A DNA stretch of 64,000 nucleotides from Pseudoalteromonas nigrifaciens (GCF_002221505.1 NZ_CP011037.1:124001-188000), one strand, 5' to 3'; positions 7,833-17,373 are shown, counted from the stretch's first letter. The notes: generated from the letters alone by a model not told the origin. Numbers and translations: made by a program.

Positions 7833-9296
7833 CTACTCAATTACCATTAGGCTGCGATATTCGTCGTAGGCAAATTGATCGGTCATGCCGCTTATATAAT
7901 CTTGAATTAACCGGCAGCGGTAATAAAACTCATAGGCGGTAAAGTGATCAGGCTCTTCTTGCATTGCATCTATGGCGTGCTGATAGCTGTTTAAGTGCTT
8001 TTTAGAAAGCTTTTTAACCAGTCGCGATTCTATTAATAAGCGTGAATCGCCATTGAGCGCTCGTTTAAAATCGTCACTGCTTAATAATAGCAGTGGTTTG
8101 TAACAATCGAGCAGGCCGTTAATAATGCGGTAGCCTTGTAGTTCGAGTTTTTCTACTTCTTTGTTTGAAAATACATATTCAAGCGCCACTTGTTTAAGGG
8201 TTATGGTGAGTGCGTGTAAATAGCTGCGATCCTCAAGTAGTGCTTGGTTAAAATCGCCATGATAAATGGGTTCTATGTGTTTAATAAAGCGTTTAGCCAC
8301 ATGATTAACTAACGGATGCAGCAGCGCTACGCGTAAGTATATAAAAAATTCACTATTAAAATTATAAGGTTGTGCGTTGGCACGCTCAAGTGCGTAGTCT
8401 ACGGCTTTATTTACAAAGTCTTGATGTTGGCTGTCGTCGATAGTGAGGTTTATAAGTACTTTTGTATAATGACTTTTAAGCTTTTGGCATAATAGTTCGG
8501 TGCTTATTATGTCTTTTTCTACGGCGTCTTCTATATCGGCTAGGCAATAGGAAATATCATCGGCAGCTTCCATAATATAACTTGCGGGGTGGCGGCAATA
8601 CGGCTGAATTTCAAGCGCAGTTTGCAGTGCCTCTACAAATTTTTTTTCGCTGTAGTAGTAACCGACCTTTTTCATTAAATAATTTTTGTTTTGTGGTATC
8701 TCTTTTTTGTCGAGCCCTGCAGGGCGGGTATATTTTAAAATACCGGCACTTTGGCTGTAGGTTAAATTAAGTAATTGTAATGAGTGAATAATACGTATGC
8801 CTTGGGCATTGCCTTCAAAGCTGCAAATGTCGTGTGCTAGGCTTTTAAAAACAACCCCAATACCAGAATTAGGCTGTTTACAGCGCTCGGGGGTTACACT
8901 TGCTAAATTATTATTAAACCAATGGTTTATGGCGGCTTCACCAAAGTGACCAAACGGCGGATTGCCTATATCGTGCATTAGGCAGGCCATTTCAACTAGG
9001 CTTTCTAACGGCCGCTCTAGCTCGGTGAGTCCGTAGTCTTGCAGCTGCTGATAACTTAGTGATGCAAAAATACGTTGTACTATAAAGCGCCCTACTTGTT
9101 GTACTTCTAACGAGTGAGTAAGGCGAGAACGTACCGCGGCGTTGCGCTCTAGTGGAAACACTTGGGTTTTTTGTTGTAGGCGACGAATAGCGGCGCTGTT
9201 TATAATTCGGCCCCGATCGCTCTCTAGTGCCATTTGTAAGTTAGCGGTAGTGCGATACATACGTGCGGGGGTTATTTTTTTACTAAAATCGATCAT
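7833..9296 (-). CDS. dgt: deoxyguanosinetriphosphate triphosphohydrolase (dGTPase)
   Basis: The protein has 487 residues from MIDFSKKITPARMYRTT; E. coli Dgt has 505. ESDRGRIINSAAIRRLQQKT and VFPLERNAAVRSRLTHSLEV are almost diagnostic. The metal-binding HD motif is MHDIGNPPFGHFGE (HD at 108-109), with a further His in RLTHS (61). The enzyme cuts dGTP to deoxyguanosine and tripolyphosphate. Two adjacent ATGs (9299 and 9296) follow AAGGACAAG. The second has the better 7-nt spacing and matches the family N-terminus. The frame is open a further 10 codons upstream without support. Confidence 0.94.
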   Translation of the reverse strand: MIDFSKKITPARMYRTTANLQMALESDRGRIINSAAIRRLQQKTQVFPLERNAAVRSRLTHSLEVQQVGRFIVQRIFASLSYQQLQDYGLTELERPLESLVEMACLMHDIGNPPFGHFGEAAINHWFNNNLASVTPERCKQPNSGIGVVFKSLAHDICSFEGNAQGIRIIHSLQLLNLTYSQSAGILKYTRPAGLDKKEIPQNKNYLMKKVGYYYSEKKFVEALQTALEIQPYCRHPASYIMEAADDISYCLADIEDAVEKDIISTELLCQKLKSHYTKVLINLTIDDSQHQDFVNKAVDYALERANAQPYNFNSEFFIYLRVALLHPLVNHVAKRFIKHIEPIYHGDFNQALLEDRSYLHALTITLKQVALEYVFSNKEVEKLELQGYRIINGLLDCYKPLLLLSSDDFKRALNGDSRLLIESRLVKKLSKKHLNSYQHAIDAMQEEPDHFTAYEFYYRCRLIQDYISGMTDQFAYDEYRSLMVIE

Positions 9297-9329
9297 CATC
9301 TTGTCCTTTTTTAAGCTGATGACAGGCAT

Positions 9330-9633
9330 AGTTTTAGCGCATCGTCATATGTTTTTCATTAATTTGCTTTAATCTATCAGTTTGTATCTTAAATTAATAT
9401 ATTGCTTTAAGATCGAATTACAAAGCAGGTTTTTAGATGTCAGGTAAAGGTTAGCCAAGTGCGGTGATTGTAGGTAGGCGGGAGTTTACCTCGCGCTGTT
9501 ACTTTGTAGGCGCATAGCTTGCTGGCGCGAAAAGCGTAGCTTTTAATTTTTAGCGCTTTGGTAGAGATGAGCCAAACGTGCTCATTTGCACACATATTTT
9601 ATAAATAAACGTTATGTTAAACAGGGTATTAAA
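9330..9633. other. about 300-bp divergent intergenic region between dgt and the phosphodiesterase
   Basis: No gene was seen. Two short related stretches, TGTAGGTAGGCGGGAG (from 9469) and TGTAGGCGCATAGC (from 9506), begin with the same TGTAGG and continue with GC-rich, partly self-complementary sequence (AGGTA with TACCT; GGCGC twice). A similar TTGTAGGTGCG occurs at 6163. They may be degenerate REP-like repeats. Promoters for both genes should lie here but cannot be placed with confidence. Confidence 0.3.
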
Positions 9634-10854
9634 ATGAAACAGTGGATTGTAAAGGCAATATCGGTTTGCCTTTTATTAGGGATGAGTAATGCGTTTGCCG
9701 CAAAAGAGCAAACGGTAGTACTTATATCAATTGATGGTATGCGCTGGGATTATATAGAAAAACATGGTGCGCCTAATTTAAAAGCAATGGGTGATCGCGG
9801 TGTAAGAGCGCAAAAGTTGATTCCGGTTTATCCTACCAAAACGTTTCCTAACCATCTTTCAATTATTACCGGCTTACTCCCTGTTAATCATGGCATTGTT
9901 GACAATAGATTTTGTGATAAAGCCCGTAATAATGAATGCTATAGCATGGGCAAAGGCTTTACCGATAGTACTTGGGTTAGCGGTACGCCGTTGTGGAACT
10001 TGGCTAAAATGCAGGGACTTAAATCGGCAGTTTATTTTTGGCCTGAGTCGGATGCGCGTTTTAACGGCATGACCCCTGACTACTATTTTCATTACTCGCA
10101 GCATAGTGACTATCAAGACCGGGTTGATCAAATAGTGCAGTGGTTAAGTTTACCTAAAGCGCAGCGCCCGCGGTTTGTTGCAGGTTATTTTTCATTGGTA
10201 GATAGCATGGGACATAAATATGGGCCCGATGCGATTCAAACGCGCGATGCAGTTAAACAACTCGATGAGTTAATGGGGCAGTTACAAGCGCGTTTAAGCA
10301 AATTAGATCAAGAAGTAAACTTAGTGATAGTGTCGGATCATGGTATGGCGCAGCTTGATCCAGCTAAAAGTATATTAGTTAGTAGTTTACCTAAAGATGA
10401 CAACTTTTTAGTAAAAAATACCGGCCCGCGGTTACTTATTTATACAAAACCTGAGGCGGTTAATGCCGATATTGAGGGCTATAAAGCGCGTTTACAACAA
10501 GCAGCTAAAGGACGTTATACGGTATTAACGGCTGAGCAGTTAGCGGGCTATCATTATAATAAAGGCACCCGTGTAGGCGATATTGTAGTGCAAACAACGG
10601 CACCAGCAATATTTGCTAGTTCAGAAAAAGCAGGCCCTATAGGCACCCACGGTTATGCTTATACCGATGATATGGCAGCAACCTTTTTAGCTGTTGGCCC
10701 TGCGTTTAAAAAGGGTATGAGTATTGAGCAAGTTAATAACTTAGATATTTACCCGGTATTGGCAAAAATAATGGGGCTAAAGTTACTTAGTAAAACCGAC
10801 GGCGACGGTAAAAGCTTAATGCCCGCTGTGCAGCGAAAAATGATAGTGCATTAA
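9634..10854 (+). CDS. secreted ectonucleotide pyrophosphatase/phosphodiesterase (alkaline-phosphatase superfamily)
   Basis: The protein has 406 residues from MKQWIVKAISVCLLLGMSNA, a clear Sec signal peptide ending about residue 22. The open frame extends 16 codons further upstream, but ACAGGG precedes the ATG at 9634. The NPP signatures are all present: metal ligand Asp in ISIDGMRWDY (D34), the nucleophile Thr in PTKTFPNHLSIITG (T70), and SDHGM and GTHGY later for metal ligands. Family members hydrolyse phosphodiester or pyrophosphate bonds of nucleotides outside the cytoplasm. Substrate is not predictable from the sequence alone. It probably acts in the periplasm to scavenge phosphate or nucleosides. 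Monocistronic, with a strong terminator 50 bp downstream. Confidence 0.9.
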   Translation: MKQWIVKAISVCLLLGMSNAFAAKEQTVVLISIDGMRWDYIEKHGAPNLKAMGDRGVRAQKLIPVYPTKTFPNHLSIITGLLPVNHGIVDNRFCDKARNNECYSMGKGFTDSTWVSGTPLWNLAKMQGLKSAVYFWPESDARFNGMTPDYYFHYSQHSDYQDRVDQIVQWLSLPKAQRPRFVAGYFSLVDSMGHKYGPDAIQTRDAVKQLDELMGQLQARLSKLDQEVNLVIVSDHGMAQLDPAKSILVSSLPKDDNFLVKNTGPRLLIYTKPEAVNADIEGYKARLQQAAKGRYTVLTAEQLAGYHYNKGTRVGDIVVQTTAPAIFASSEKAGPIGTHGYAYTDDMAATFLAVGPAFKKGMSIEQVNNLDIYPVLAKIMGLKLLSKTDGDGKSLMPAVQRKMIVH

Positions 10855-10902
10855 TCTGTAGTCTAAAAAATAACAGCTTAGGCTGTAAACTACATAATAC
10901 CT

Positions 10903-10928
10903 AAGCGGCTAATTAGCCGCTTTTTTAT
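10903..10928 (+). terminator. rho-independent terminator after the phosphodiesterase gene
   Basis: AAGCGGCT (10903-10910), AATT loop, AGCCGCTT (10915-10922), then a T run. Perfect 8-bp GC-rich stem 50 bp after the stop codon. Confidence 0.9.
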
Positions 10929-11038
10929 GCCTGTAAACTGACATGACTATTTTTCACTCAAATTAGACCTCTTGCTAATTGCAAAGTATTTAACTGCCAC
11001 GTATGTTAAAAATATAACAATAATATATAGAGAAACTT

Positions 11039-12196
11039 ATGGCAGGGATTGATCAGTTAGTTAGCCGTGTAATGGCAGGGTTGGTGGCCGTTATTATTGG
11101 CTTTACCAGCTCAGTAGCACTGATTTACCAGGTGGTTATTGTGCTTGGTGGCACGCCTGAGTTAGTAGCCAGCTGGATTTTAATGCTGGGCTTAGTAATG
11201 GGCAGCACCTCTATTATTTTATCGTATTATTATAAAGTGCCTATATTAATTGCGTGGTCGACTACAGGGGCTGCACTGCTAATTTCTACCGCCGATGGCT
11301 ATAACCTAAATGAGGCCGTAGGGGCATTTATGCTCTGTGCACTATTGGTATTTTTATCGGGAGTGACGGGCTGGTTTGAAAAAGTTATGAACCGTATTCC
11401 CAGTGAGCTTGCCTGTGCCATGCTTGCGGGCGTATTAGTTACTTTTGGCATTGACGTATTTAACTTTATGAACGAATTACCGTTAATGATTGGCTTAATG
11501 GTATTAGTTTACTGCATAGGTAAACGTTACTTTGCACGTTTTACTATGTTAAGTGTACTAATAACCGGCGTATTACTGGCGTGGAATATGGGCCATATTG
11601 ATACCAGCAACTTGCAATGGCAAGCTAGTAGTTTTGCTTATATAGCCCCAAGTTTTAACTTTCAGGCATTTATTAGTATTAGTATTCCTTTATATATAGT
11701 AACCATGACCTCACAAAACTTACCCGGTATTGCAGTACTAAAAGCCCATAATTATAAAGCGCCAATTTCGGCGTCACTTAATGTAACGGGTTTTATTAAT
11801 TTAGTAACAGCGCCATTTGGCACCTATTCAATTAATTTGGCTGCCATAACAGCCGCCATTTGTATGAGTGAAGATGCAGATAAAAACCCCGATAAACGTT
11901 ATTGGGCGAGCATAGCCGGTGGCGTTTTTTATATTATTATGGCGCTGTGCGCAGCAACATTAGTAGCCGTAGTGGCCAGCTTACCGCAAGCATTAATTTT
12001 AGCTTTAGCGGGTATTGCATTATTTGGCACTATTGCTTCAAGCCTGCAGCAAGCACTGCATAGCTCACAATATAGCGAAGCCGCCATAATTACATTTTTA
12101 GTCACCGCGTCAGATTTAACCCTGTGGTCGGTAGGCTCAGCTTGCTGGGGAATTATAGCCGGCGTATTAACGCTATTTATTATCCGTAAGGGTTAA
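11039..12196 (+). CDS. BenE-family transporter (YdcO-like, benzoate/H+ symporter family)
   Basis: The protein has 385 residues and about 12 hydrophobic segments, as in BenE/YdcO. It begins MAGIDQLVSRVMAGLVAVII and has the family feature GFTSSVALIYQVV near residue 20, and SQNLPGIAVLKAH near residue 230, with FGTYSINLAAITAAICMSED near 265. BenE proteins belong to the nucleobase-ascorbate-like transporter fold and are annotated as benzoate:H+ symporters; the substrate here is not shown by context. No aromatic degradation genes lie nearby. A small AGAGC/GCTCT hairpin at 12223-12236 with two Ts follows the gene. The start is ATG with a weak AGAGA upstream. Confidence 0.88.
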   Translation: MAGIDQLVSRVMAGLVAVIIGFTSSVALIYQVVIVLGGTPELVASWILMLGLVMGSTSIILSYYYKVPILIAWSTTGAALLISTADGYNLNEAVGAFMLCALLVFLSGVTGWFEKVMNRIPSELACAMLAGVLVTFGIDVFNFMNELPLMIGLMVLVYCIGKRYFARFTMLSVLITGVLLAWNMGHIDTSNLQWQASSFAYIAPSFNFQAFISISIPLYIVTMTSQNLPGIAVLKAHNYKAPISASLNVTGFINLVTAPFGTYSINLAAITAAICMSEDADKNPDKRYWASIAGGVFYIIMALCAATLVAVVASLPQALILALAGIALFGTIASSLQQALHSSQYSEAAIITFLVTASDLTLWSVGSACWGIIAGVLTLFIIRKG

Positions 12197-12416
12197 AGCA
12201 TCGGGCAAAGGGCATCGAGCTTAGAGCAAAGGCTCTTTAAGTTATTAATTCACAAAGAGGGCATGAGACGCTGCGCTTTAGAGAAGAAAAAGGATTTGGG
12301 CGACGATCTAAGGGCAAAATAAACAGCTATGCTGCTCACGTGTGGGCGCAGCCCGAATGTTTTTCTGATATTAGATTTCTTCTTTTACTGATATCTATTT
12401 TATATGTGTCTTTTCA

Positions 12417-12820
12417 TTCACTCTCATTGTCTGCTTTTTGTGCAAAAGTGTTTAAGCCCACTTATTCACAAAGAGGGTATGAGACGCTGCGCTTTTAGAG
12501 GAATGATAATGGCAAGAACGATGTATTTTATATTTGCTCATTCACTCTAATTGTCTACTTTTTGTGCAAAAGTATTTAAGCCCACTTATTCACAAAGAGG
12601 GTATGAGACGCTGCGCTTTTAGAGGAATGATAATGGCAAGAACGATGTATTTTATATTTGCTCATTTACTCTCATTGTCTACTTTTTGTGCAAAAGTATT
12701 TAAGCCCACTTATTCACAAAGAGAGTATGAGACGCTGCGCTTTTAGAGGAATGATAATGGCAAGAACGATGTATTTTATATTTGCTCATTCACTCTCATT
12801 GTCTGCTCTTTGTGCAAAAG
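12417..12820. repeat. tandem repeat of a 124-bp unit, 3 full copies plus about 32 bp
   Basis: Units begin with TTCACTCT-like sequence at 12417, 12541, 12665 and 12789, giving exactly 124 bp per unit. The last unit breaks off after GTGCAAAAG at 12820. Copies differ at only a few positions (for example CTCTCATTG or CTCTAATTG, GTGTTTAAG or GTATTTAAG). A diverged partial copy (CACAAAGAGGGCATGAGACG and on) lies upstream at about 12249-12283, and a fragment (CACAAAGAGG) lies downstream at about 12839. Each unit carries AGAGGAATGATAATG followed by a short frame starting MARTMYFIFAH, of 13, 37 and 23 codons in successive copies. The whole 700-bp gap between benE and hemH holds no other gene. Confidence 0.9.
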
Positions 12821-12900
12821 ATCGTTAAGTGATTTATGCACAAAGAGGCGAAGGGCTTCGAGCCTAAAGCCTGATACCTAAATCTGCTCTTTTACTGCCT

Positions 12901-13920
12901 TTAAAGCATTGGTTTTAATATATCAAACATGGCGTCTATGTGATCGTCTCGCTCGTTTAGTGCAGCAATGTAACGGTATTTCTCACCGCCGGCATGTTCA
13001 AAAATTTCACGGTTTTCGCCCTCTAACTCCTCGAGGGTTTCTAAGCAGTCAGCACTAAACGCGGGGCTAATTATGGCAATATCTTTTATGCCTTGTGCAG
13101 GAAAGCTTTCAAGGGTAGCGTCGGTATAAGGCTTTAACCATTCTGCTTTACCAAAGCGGCTTTGAAAGGTACTTATTACTTGGTCTTTATCAAGGCCAAG
13201 CTTTTCGATTACTAAACGTGTGGTTTGTAGGCATAAACAGTGATACGGATCGCCTCGTTCTAAAAATAGTTTAGGCATACCATGGTACGAAAAAACGAGT
13301 TTTTGTGGCATACCATTGGCTGCTAAATCTTCGCTAATACTGTTAGCTAACGACTCTATGTAACGCGTGTTTTTGTGATAGCCGTTTATAAAATGCAGCT
13401 CAGGAACCCAGCGCCATTTACGCAGCACGTTTGATACCGCGTCAAAGGTTGAGCCCGTAGTTGGGCTTGAGTATTGTGGGTATAACGGTAATACAATTAT
13501 GCGCGTAAGGCCTTTATCGCGAAGTTGTTCCAACCCAGCTTCAATTGAAGGATTGCCGTAACGCATAGCCATAACCACTTCGGTATTGGTATAGCCATGC
13601 TCTTTTAATAGCGCATTTAATTTTAGGCTTTGCTGGCGAGTAATATGGGTAAGTGGTGAGCCGTTTTCGGTCCATATACTTTCATAAAGCTTGGCAGAGC
13701 GTTTTGGGCGAATACGTAAAATAATACCATGGAGAATAATCATCCATACAAAACGTGGTATTTCTACAATACGTGGATCTGATAAAAACTCACGTAAATA
13801 AGTACGCAAAGCACTTGCTGTTGGCGCATCAGGGCTGCCTAAGTTGGTGAGTAATATGCCTGTTTTTTGATTGAAACGCCCATCATGGGGATTATCGGTA
13901 ACGGCAGAAAATCGCGACAC
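12901..13920 (-). CDS. hemH: ferrochelatase
   Basis: The protein has 339 residues from a GTG start (VSRFSAVTDNPHDGRF). AAGGAG lies 6 nt upstream of this GTG. An in-frame TTG five codons earlier overlaps the ribosome binding site and is therefore rejected. Family signatures are KTGILLTNLGSPDAPTA near residue 20, LPLYPQYSSPTTGST near 144 and LVFSYHGMP, whose His (about 213) matches the catalytic metal-handling His. The enzyme inserts Fe2+ into protoporphyrin IX, the last step of haem synthesis, at the inner membrane face. No [2Fe-2S] Cys cluster is visible at the C-terminus. Single gene. Confidence 0.95.
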   Translation of the reverse strand: MSRFSAVTDNPHDGRFNQKTGILLTNLGSPDAPTASALRTYLREFLSDPRIVEIPRFVWMIILHGIILRIRPKRSAKLYESIWTENGSPLTHITRQQSLKLNALLKEHGYTNTEVVMAMRYGNPSIEAGLEQLRDKGLTRIIVLPLYPQYSSPTTGSTFDAVSNVLRKWRWVPELHFINGYHKNTRYIESLANSISEDLAANGMPQKLVFSYHGMPKLFLERGDPYHCLCLQTTRLVIEKLGLDKDQVISTFQSRFGKAEWLKPYTDATLESFPAQGIKDIAIISPAFSADCLETLEELEGENREIFEHAGGEKYRYIAALNERDDHIDAMFDILKPML

Positions 13921-14411
13921 GTTATGCTCCTTCAAGCAAAATATTCAGAAATAACTATTAAGGCATAGTGTAACGAAAAAAAGCACTGTTTAGATCAATC
14001 ATTTAGTTGTTTTAATTATAATTTTAAAAAATCAGCACGATTAGATACTTTGAGGTTATTACTTTTTATATAAAAACTAAAAAACCTGCCATTTTAGTGC
14101 ACTGTAAACACCAGGTTACAGGCTGTAAAGATAAGTAACCATGGTTTGGCTGTAAAATGAGCAGTCAGTGAGTTGAAGGTCAGTGTAAACAATACGTTAA
14201 CTTTTTAATATTTAAAATAAAATGCCGAGTTGCTGGTATTTTAATCTATTTAAGGTGTTAATTTTCTATTTTAGAAGTTATTTGCATACATAGACTAATT
14301 ATTTATGTATTTTAGTATCTTTTTATTTACATATGTTCTAGGATGTTGGCAGCAAGGTTTGTATGTAACAACCTTTTATAAATTATAAGAACACAAAACA
14401 GGGTCGTCACT
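13921..14411. other. 490-bp AT-rich region upstream of the TonB-dependent receptor
   Basis: Divergent space between hemH and the receptor. Very AT-rich, especially 13968-14100 and 14195-14340. No clear Fur box, hairpin or small gene was found. Expected to hold the promoters and any operator for both genes. Confidence 0.4.
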
Positions 14412-16955
14412 ATGTCAACATATCGTTTAAACACACTCGCTGTTGCCGTTGCTTTTGCTTTTAGCGCGCCAAGCATGGTTAACGCACAAGAAGCACCGGT
14501 TAAAGCTGTAAAAAATATTGAGCAAATATCAGTATTAGGATCACGCGTATCAAATCGTACTTCTACTGAATCTTCATCTCCTATTGATTTAATTGACGCG
14601 GACGATCTAAATAAAGGTGGCTTTACCGAACTTGGGCAAAGCTTACAAGCAACCGCACCTTCATTTAACTTTTCGCGTACGCAAGTATCTGACGGCTCTG
14701 ATTTATTTAGACCTGCCACTTTACGTGGTTTACAGCCAGATCAAACACTAGTATTAATAAATGGTAAGCGCCGTCATAATCAAGCCATTTTTGGTTTAAC
14801 CAGTACGGTTGGTGGTGGTTCAGCGGGCACCGATATGAATGCGATTCCGCTAGTTGCTTTAAAAGGTGTTGAAGTACTACGCGATGGCGCTGCAGCACAG
14901 TATGGCTCTGATGCTATTGCAGGGGTTATTAACTTATCGCTTAACAATTCAACCGGCGTTACTACAGGTTATGTACAATATAGCGAAACCGGCGAAGGCG
15001 ATGGCGAAACAGTATCGGTTGGCTTAAATCGTGGTTTTGATTTAGGCAGCGAAGGTGGATTTATTAACCTATCACTTGAGCACCGTGATGCACAAAGCAC
15101 TAACCGTGCAGAGCGCGATATTGGCGGCTCACTTGATGTAGCACCTGGTACGCTTTCTAAAGATGTACGCTGGAGCCAAGGTAATGCAGAGAGCGAATTT
15201 ACCTCACTATTTTATAATATGGCACTGCCAGTTGGTGGCGATAATGAACTTTACTCATTTGGTGGCTATTCTGAACGTACCGCTTTAGGTAATGGTTTTT
15301 ACCGAAACTTTAATGAAGCTGGCAAAAACGTAACTCAAGTATACGCAGATGGTTTTTTACCGCAGATTTTTAACGAAGCACAAGATATTTCACTTGCACT
15401 TGGACTTAAAGGCGAAATTAATACCGACTGGGGATACGATGTATCGGCGGTGTATGGTGAAAACCAATACGACTTTACTTCACGTAACAGCATTAATGCC
15501 TCGTATGCGGCAGAGTATGTTGCTAATAACCCAAATGCGAGTGACGCTGATATAGCGGCTAATGCGGGCCCAAGTGGTGGGTATTCAGGTGGTTTCCGTT
15601 TTGATCAAACTACAGTTAATGCCGACATTAATGGCATTATAGATATTGGTCGTAGTGAGCCTCTTTATTTGTCGTTTGGCGCAGAGTACCGTAAAGAAAA
15701 TTACGAAATAGTCCCAGGGGAAGAAGCTTCTTATGCGTGTGGTTTAGCTAATATGGATACCTCGTATCCGTCAGTTAACGATCCTAATCAATTTGCAGAG
15801 TGTGGTTTTCAAGCTTATAACGGTTTGCGCCCTGAAGCGTCAAATTCACAAAGCCGCGACAGTTATGCATTTTATGTAGATGCTGAAACCATGATCACCG
15901 ATGCATGGAACGTAAGTGGTGCACTGCGCTACGAAGATTTCTCGGATGCAGGCGATGATTTAATTGGTAAATTAGCAACGCGTTATGAGTTTAATGATGA
16001 CTTTGCCGTGCGCGCTGCTGCATCTACAGGCTTTAGAGCACCGTCGTTACAACAAAGTGGCTATACAGCGTTTACCACTAACTTAGGCTCAGACGGCACG
16101 TTAAGCCAATCGTTTACAGCAACCACAGGTTCGGCATTTCCTTCTGCTTTAGGGGTTAATAGTTTAGAGCTAGAAACATCTAAAAACTTAAGCGCAGGCT
16201 TTGTTTATGATGTAACCAGCGAGCTTTCGTTAACGGTTGATTTTTACCACGTAGAAATTAAAGACCGTATAACGCTAGGTAGTTTATTATCAGCAGATGA
16301 TGTGGCATTTAGTGCAGAGGCAGTTGCTGCATTACAAGCAACCGGTGCAGTGCAAGCAAACTATTTCTCAAATTCTTTAGATTCAACTACGCAAGGTGTT
16401 GATATTATTGCATCTTACCGTACTGAACTGGACGGTGGTAACTTAGGTATTACTTTTGCGGGTAACCTAAACGAAACTAAAATTGATAATGTAAATGCAG
16501 CACCCGGTATTCCAAAAAATGTCGCGCTTGATGATATACAAAGCAGCTTTTTAACAGACGGCCAACCAGGTGAGCGTGGTACGTTAACCTTTGATTATGA
16601 GCGCGATGCTTATAGTTCAATGATACGCTTTAACTACTTTGGCGAAACCGATGTTAAATACTTTGCTAACGACCATATTTCGTTACCTGGGTTTTTATCA
16701 CCTACGGGTTCATTTAAGCCTACCAGCACGGTTGAGTCAGCAGTATTGGTTGACTTAAACGTGACTTACCAAATTAACGATACGTTTGCTGTATCGGTTG
16801 GTGCTGATAACGTATTTGACGAAACGCCAGATGAATTAGGTGATGATGAAGTACTTAACTTTATCTCTAATGGCGGATTTAAATACCCATTACGTGCCGT
16901 ACCTTATGGTTTTGATGGCCGTAGCTACTATGCAAAATTAAGCTTTAGCTTTTAA
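14412..16955 (+). CDS. TonB-dependent outer-membrane receptor
   Basis: The protein has 847 residues. A signal peptide ends at about A25 (SMVNA before QEA). IEQISVLGSR near residue 36 is a plausible TonB box. The plug domain runs to about residue 175 (ATLRGLQPDQTLVLINGKRR, EVLRDGAAAQYGSDAIAGVI), and the rest is a 22-strand-type barrel ending in YYAKLSFSF with the C-terminal aromatic typical of outer-membrane barrels. Proteins of this form import siderophores, haem, vitamin B12 or sugars using TonB energy. The ligand is not evident. Two Cys pairs (near residues 440-470) could form extracellular loop disulfides. Adjacent hemH is divergent, which is weak support for an iron or haem ligand. Monocistronic, with a terminator. 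Confidence 0.93.
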   Translation: MSTYRLNTLAVAVAFAFSAPSMVNAQEAPVKAVKNIEQISVLGSRVSNRTSTESSSPIDLIDADDLNKGGFTELGQSLQATAPSFNFSRTQVSDGSDLFRPATLRGLQPDQTLVLINGKRRHNQAIFGLTSTVGGGSAGTDMNAIPLVALKGVEVLRDGAAAQYGSDAIAGVINLSLNNSTGVTTGYVQYSETGEGDGETVSVGLNRGFDLGSEGGFINLSLEHRDAQSTNRAERDIGGSLDVAPGTLSKDVRWSQGNAESEFTSLFYNMALPVGGDNELYSFGGYSERTALGNGFYRNFNEAGKNVTQVYADGFLPQIFNEAQDISLALGLKGEINTDWGYDVSAVYGENQYDFTSRNSINASYAAEYVANNPNASDADIAANAGPSGGYSGGFRFDQTTVNADINGIIDIGRSEPLYLSFGAEYRKENYEIVPGEEASYACGLANMDTSYPSVNDPNQFAECGFQAYNGLRPEASNSQSRDSYAFYVDAETMITDAWNVSGALRYEDFSDAGDDLIGKLATRYEFNDDFAVRAAASTGFRAPSLQQSGYTAFTTNLGSDGTLSQSFTATTGSAFPSALGVNSLELETSKNLSAGFVYDVTSELSLTVDFYHVEIKDRITLGSLLSADDVAFSAEAVAALQATGAVQANYFSNSLDSTTQGVDIIASYRTELDGGNLGITFAGNLNETKIDNVNAAPGIPKNVALDDIQSSFLTDGQPGERGTLTFDYERDAYSSMIRFNYFGETDVKYFANDHISLPGFLSPTGSFKPTSTVESAVLVDLNVTYQINDTFAVSVGADNVFDETPDELGDDEVLNFISNGGFKYPLRAVPYGFDGRSYYAKLSFSF

Positions 16956-16980
16956 TATTTAATAGCAGCTAAACAGTAAC

Positions 16981-17010
16981 AAGCGCAGTTATTTACTGCG
17001 CTTTTTTTTG
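16981..17010 (+). terminator. rho-independent terminator after the TonB-dependent receptor
   Basis: AAGCGCAGT (16981-16989), TATTT loop, ACTGCGCTT (16995-17003), then eight Ts in total. Perfect 9-bp stem. Confidence 0.93.
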
Positions 17011-17133
17011 CCTTAATTTTATACAAATGAGGGCTGTGAAATAGGGGGGGAAGGGGGAGTGACATATTTTTTAAATGGCGCTTTAAATCACTTGCAAGCT
17101 TGTAAATTAAGCATACAATCGCCATATATAATT

Positions 17134-17328
17134 AACCTGAACTTTGGATAATAAATATATCTCAAGCAGCTACTTTCAGCGCTAACTGCGTTGAATTTAC
17201 TTGCAATAGGCCAGCTATTGACGCGTAAATTCGCCTTGTTTTCACTGAAAATCTCTGGCTAGAGAAAATAAATTTAAATATAACTATGATTTAGTACGTT
17301 AGTAAATCTCTTAACCAGAGTTCAGGTT
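17134..17328. repeat. fold-back (MITE-like) intergenic repeat, copy 1
   Basis: A 195-bp element with imperfect terminal inverted repeats: AACCTGAACTTTGG at the left end and CCAGAGTTCAGGTT at the right. The middle folds too: GAATTTAC (17193-17200) with GTAAATTC (17225-17232), and CAATAG (17204-17209) with CTATTG (17215-17220). A second copy of identical length lies at 55140-55334. By eye the two differ at about 13 positions, with no indels. No open frame is present. It sits between the receptor terminator and arfA, 45 bp before the arfA start. Confidence 0.88.
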
Positions 17329-17373
17329 AAGTAACATACAATCTATTTTATAATTAGTTGGTTTATAGGAAAA

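Noticed and set aside
12534..12746. 70-residue frame inside the tandem repeat
   Set aside because: It is just repeat units read through one unit boundary; it contains the same peptide stretch twice and does not persist across the array.
12417..12820. CRISPR array
   Set aside because: The units are directly adjacent 124-bp copies without variable spacers, and no cas gene is nearby.
13921..13935. TTG start for hemH five codons upstream
   Set aside because: The AAGGAG ribosome binding site falls inside those codons and is correctly spaced for the GTG at 13920.
14327..14719. 130-residue frame antisense to the TonB receptor start
   Set aside because: It overlaps a clear signal peptide and plug domain on the other strand and has no family resemblance.
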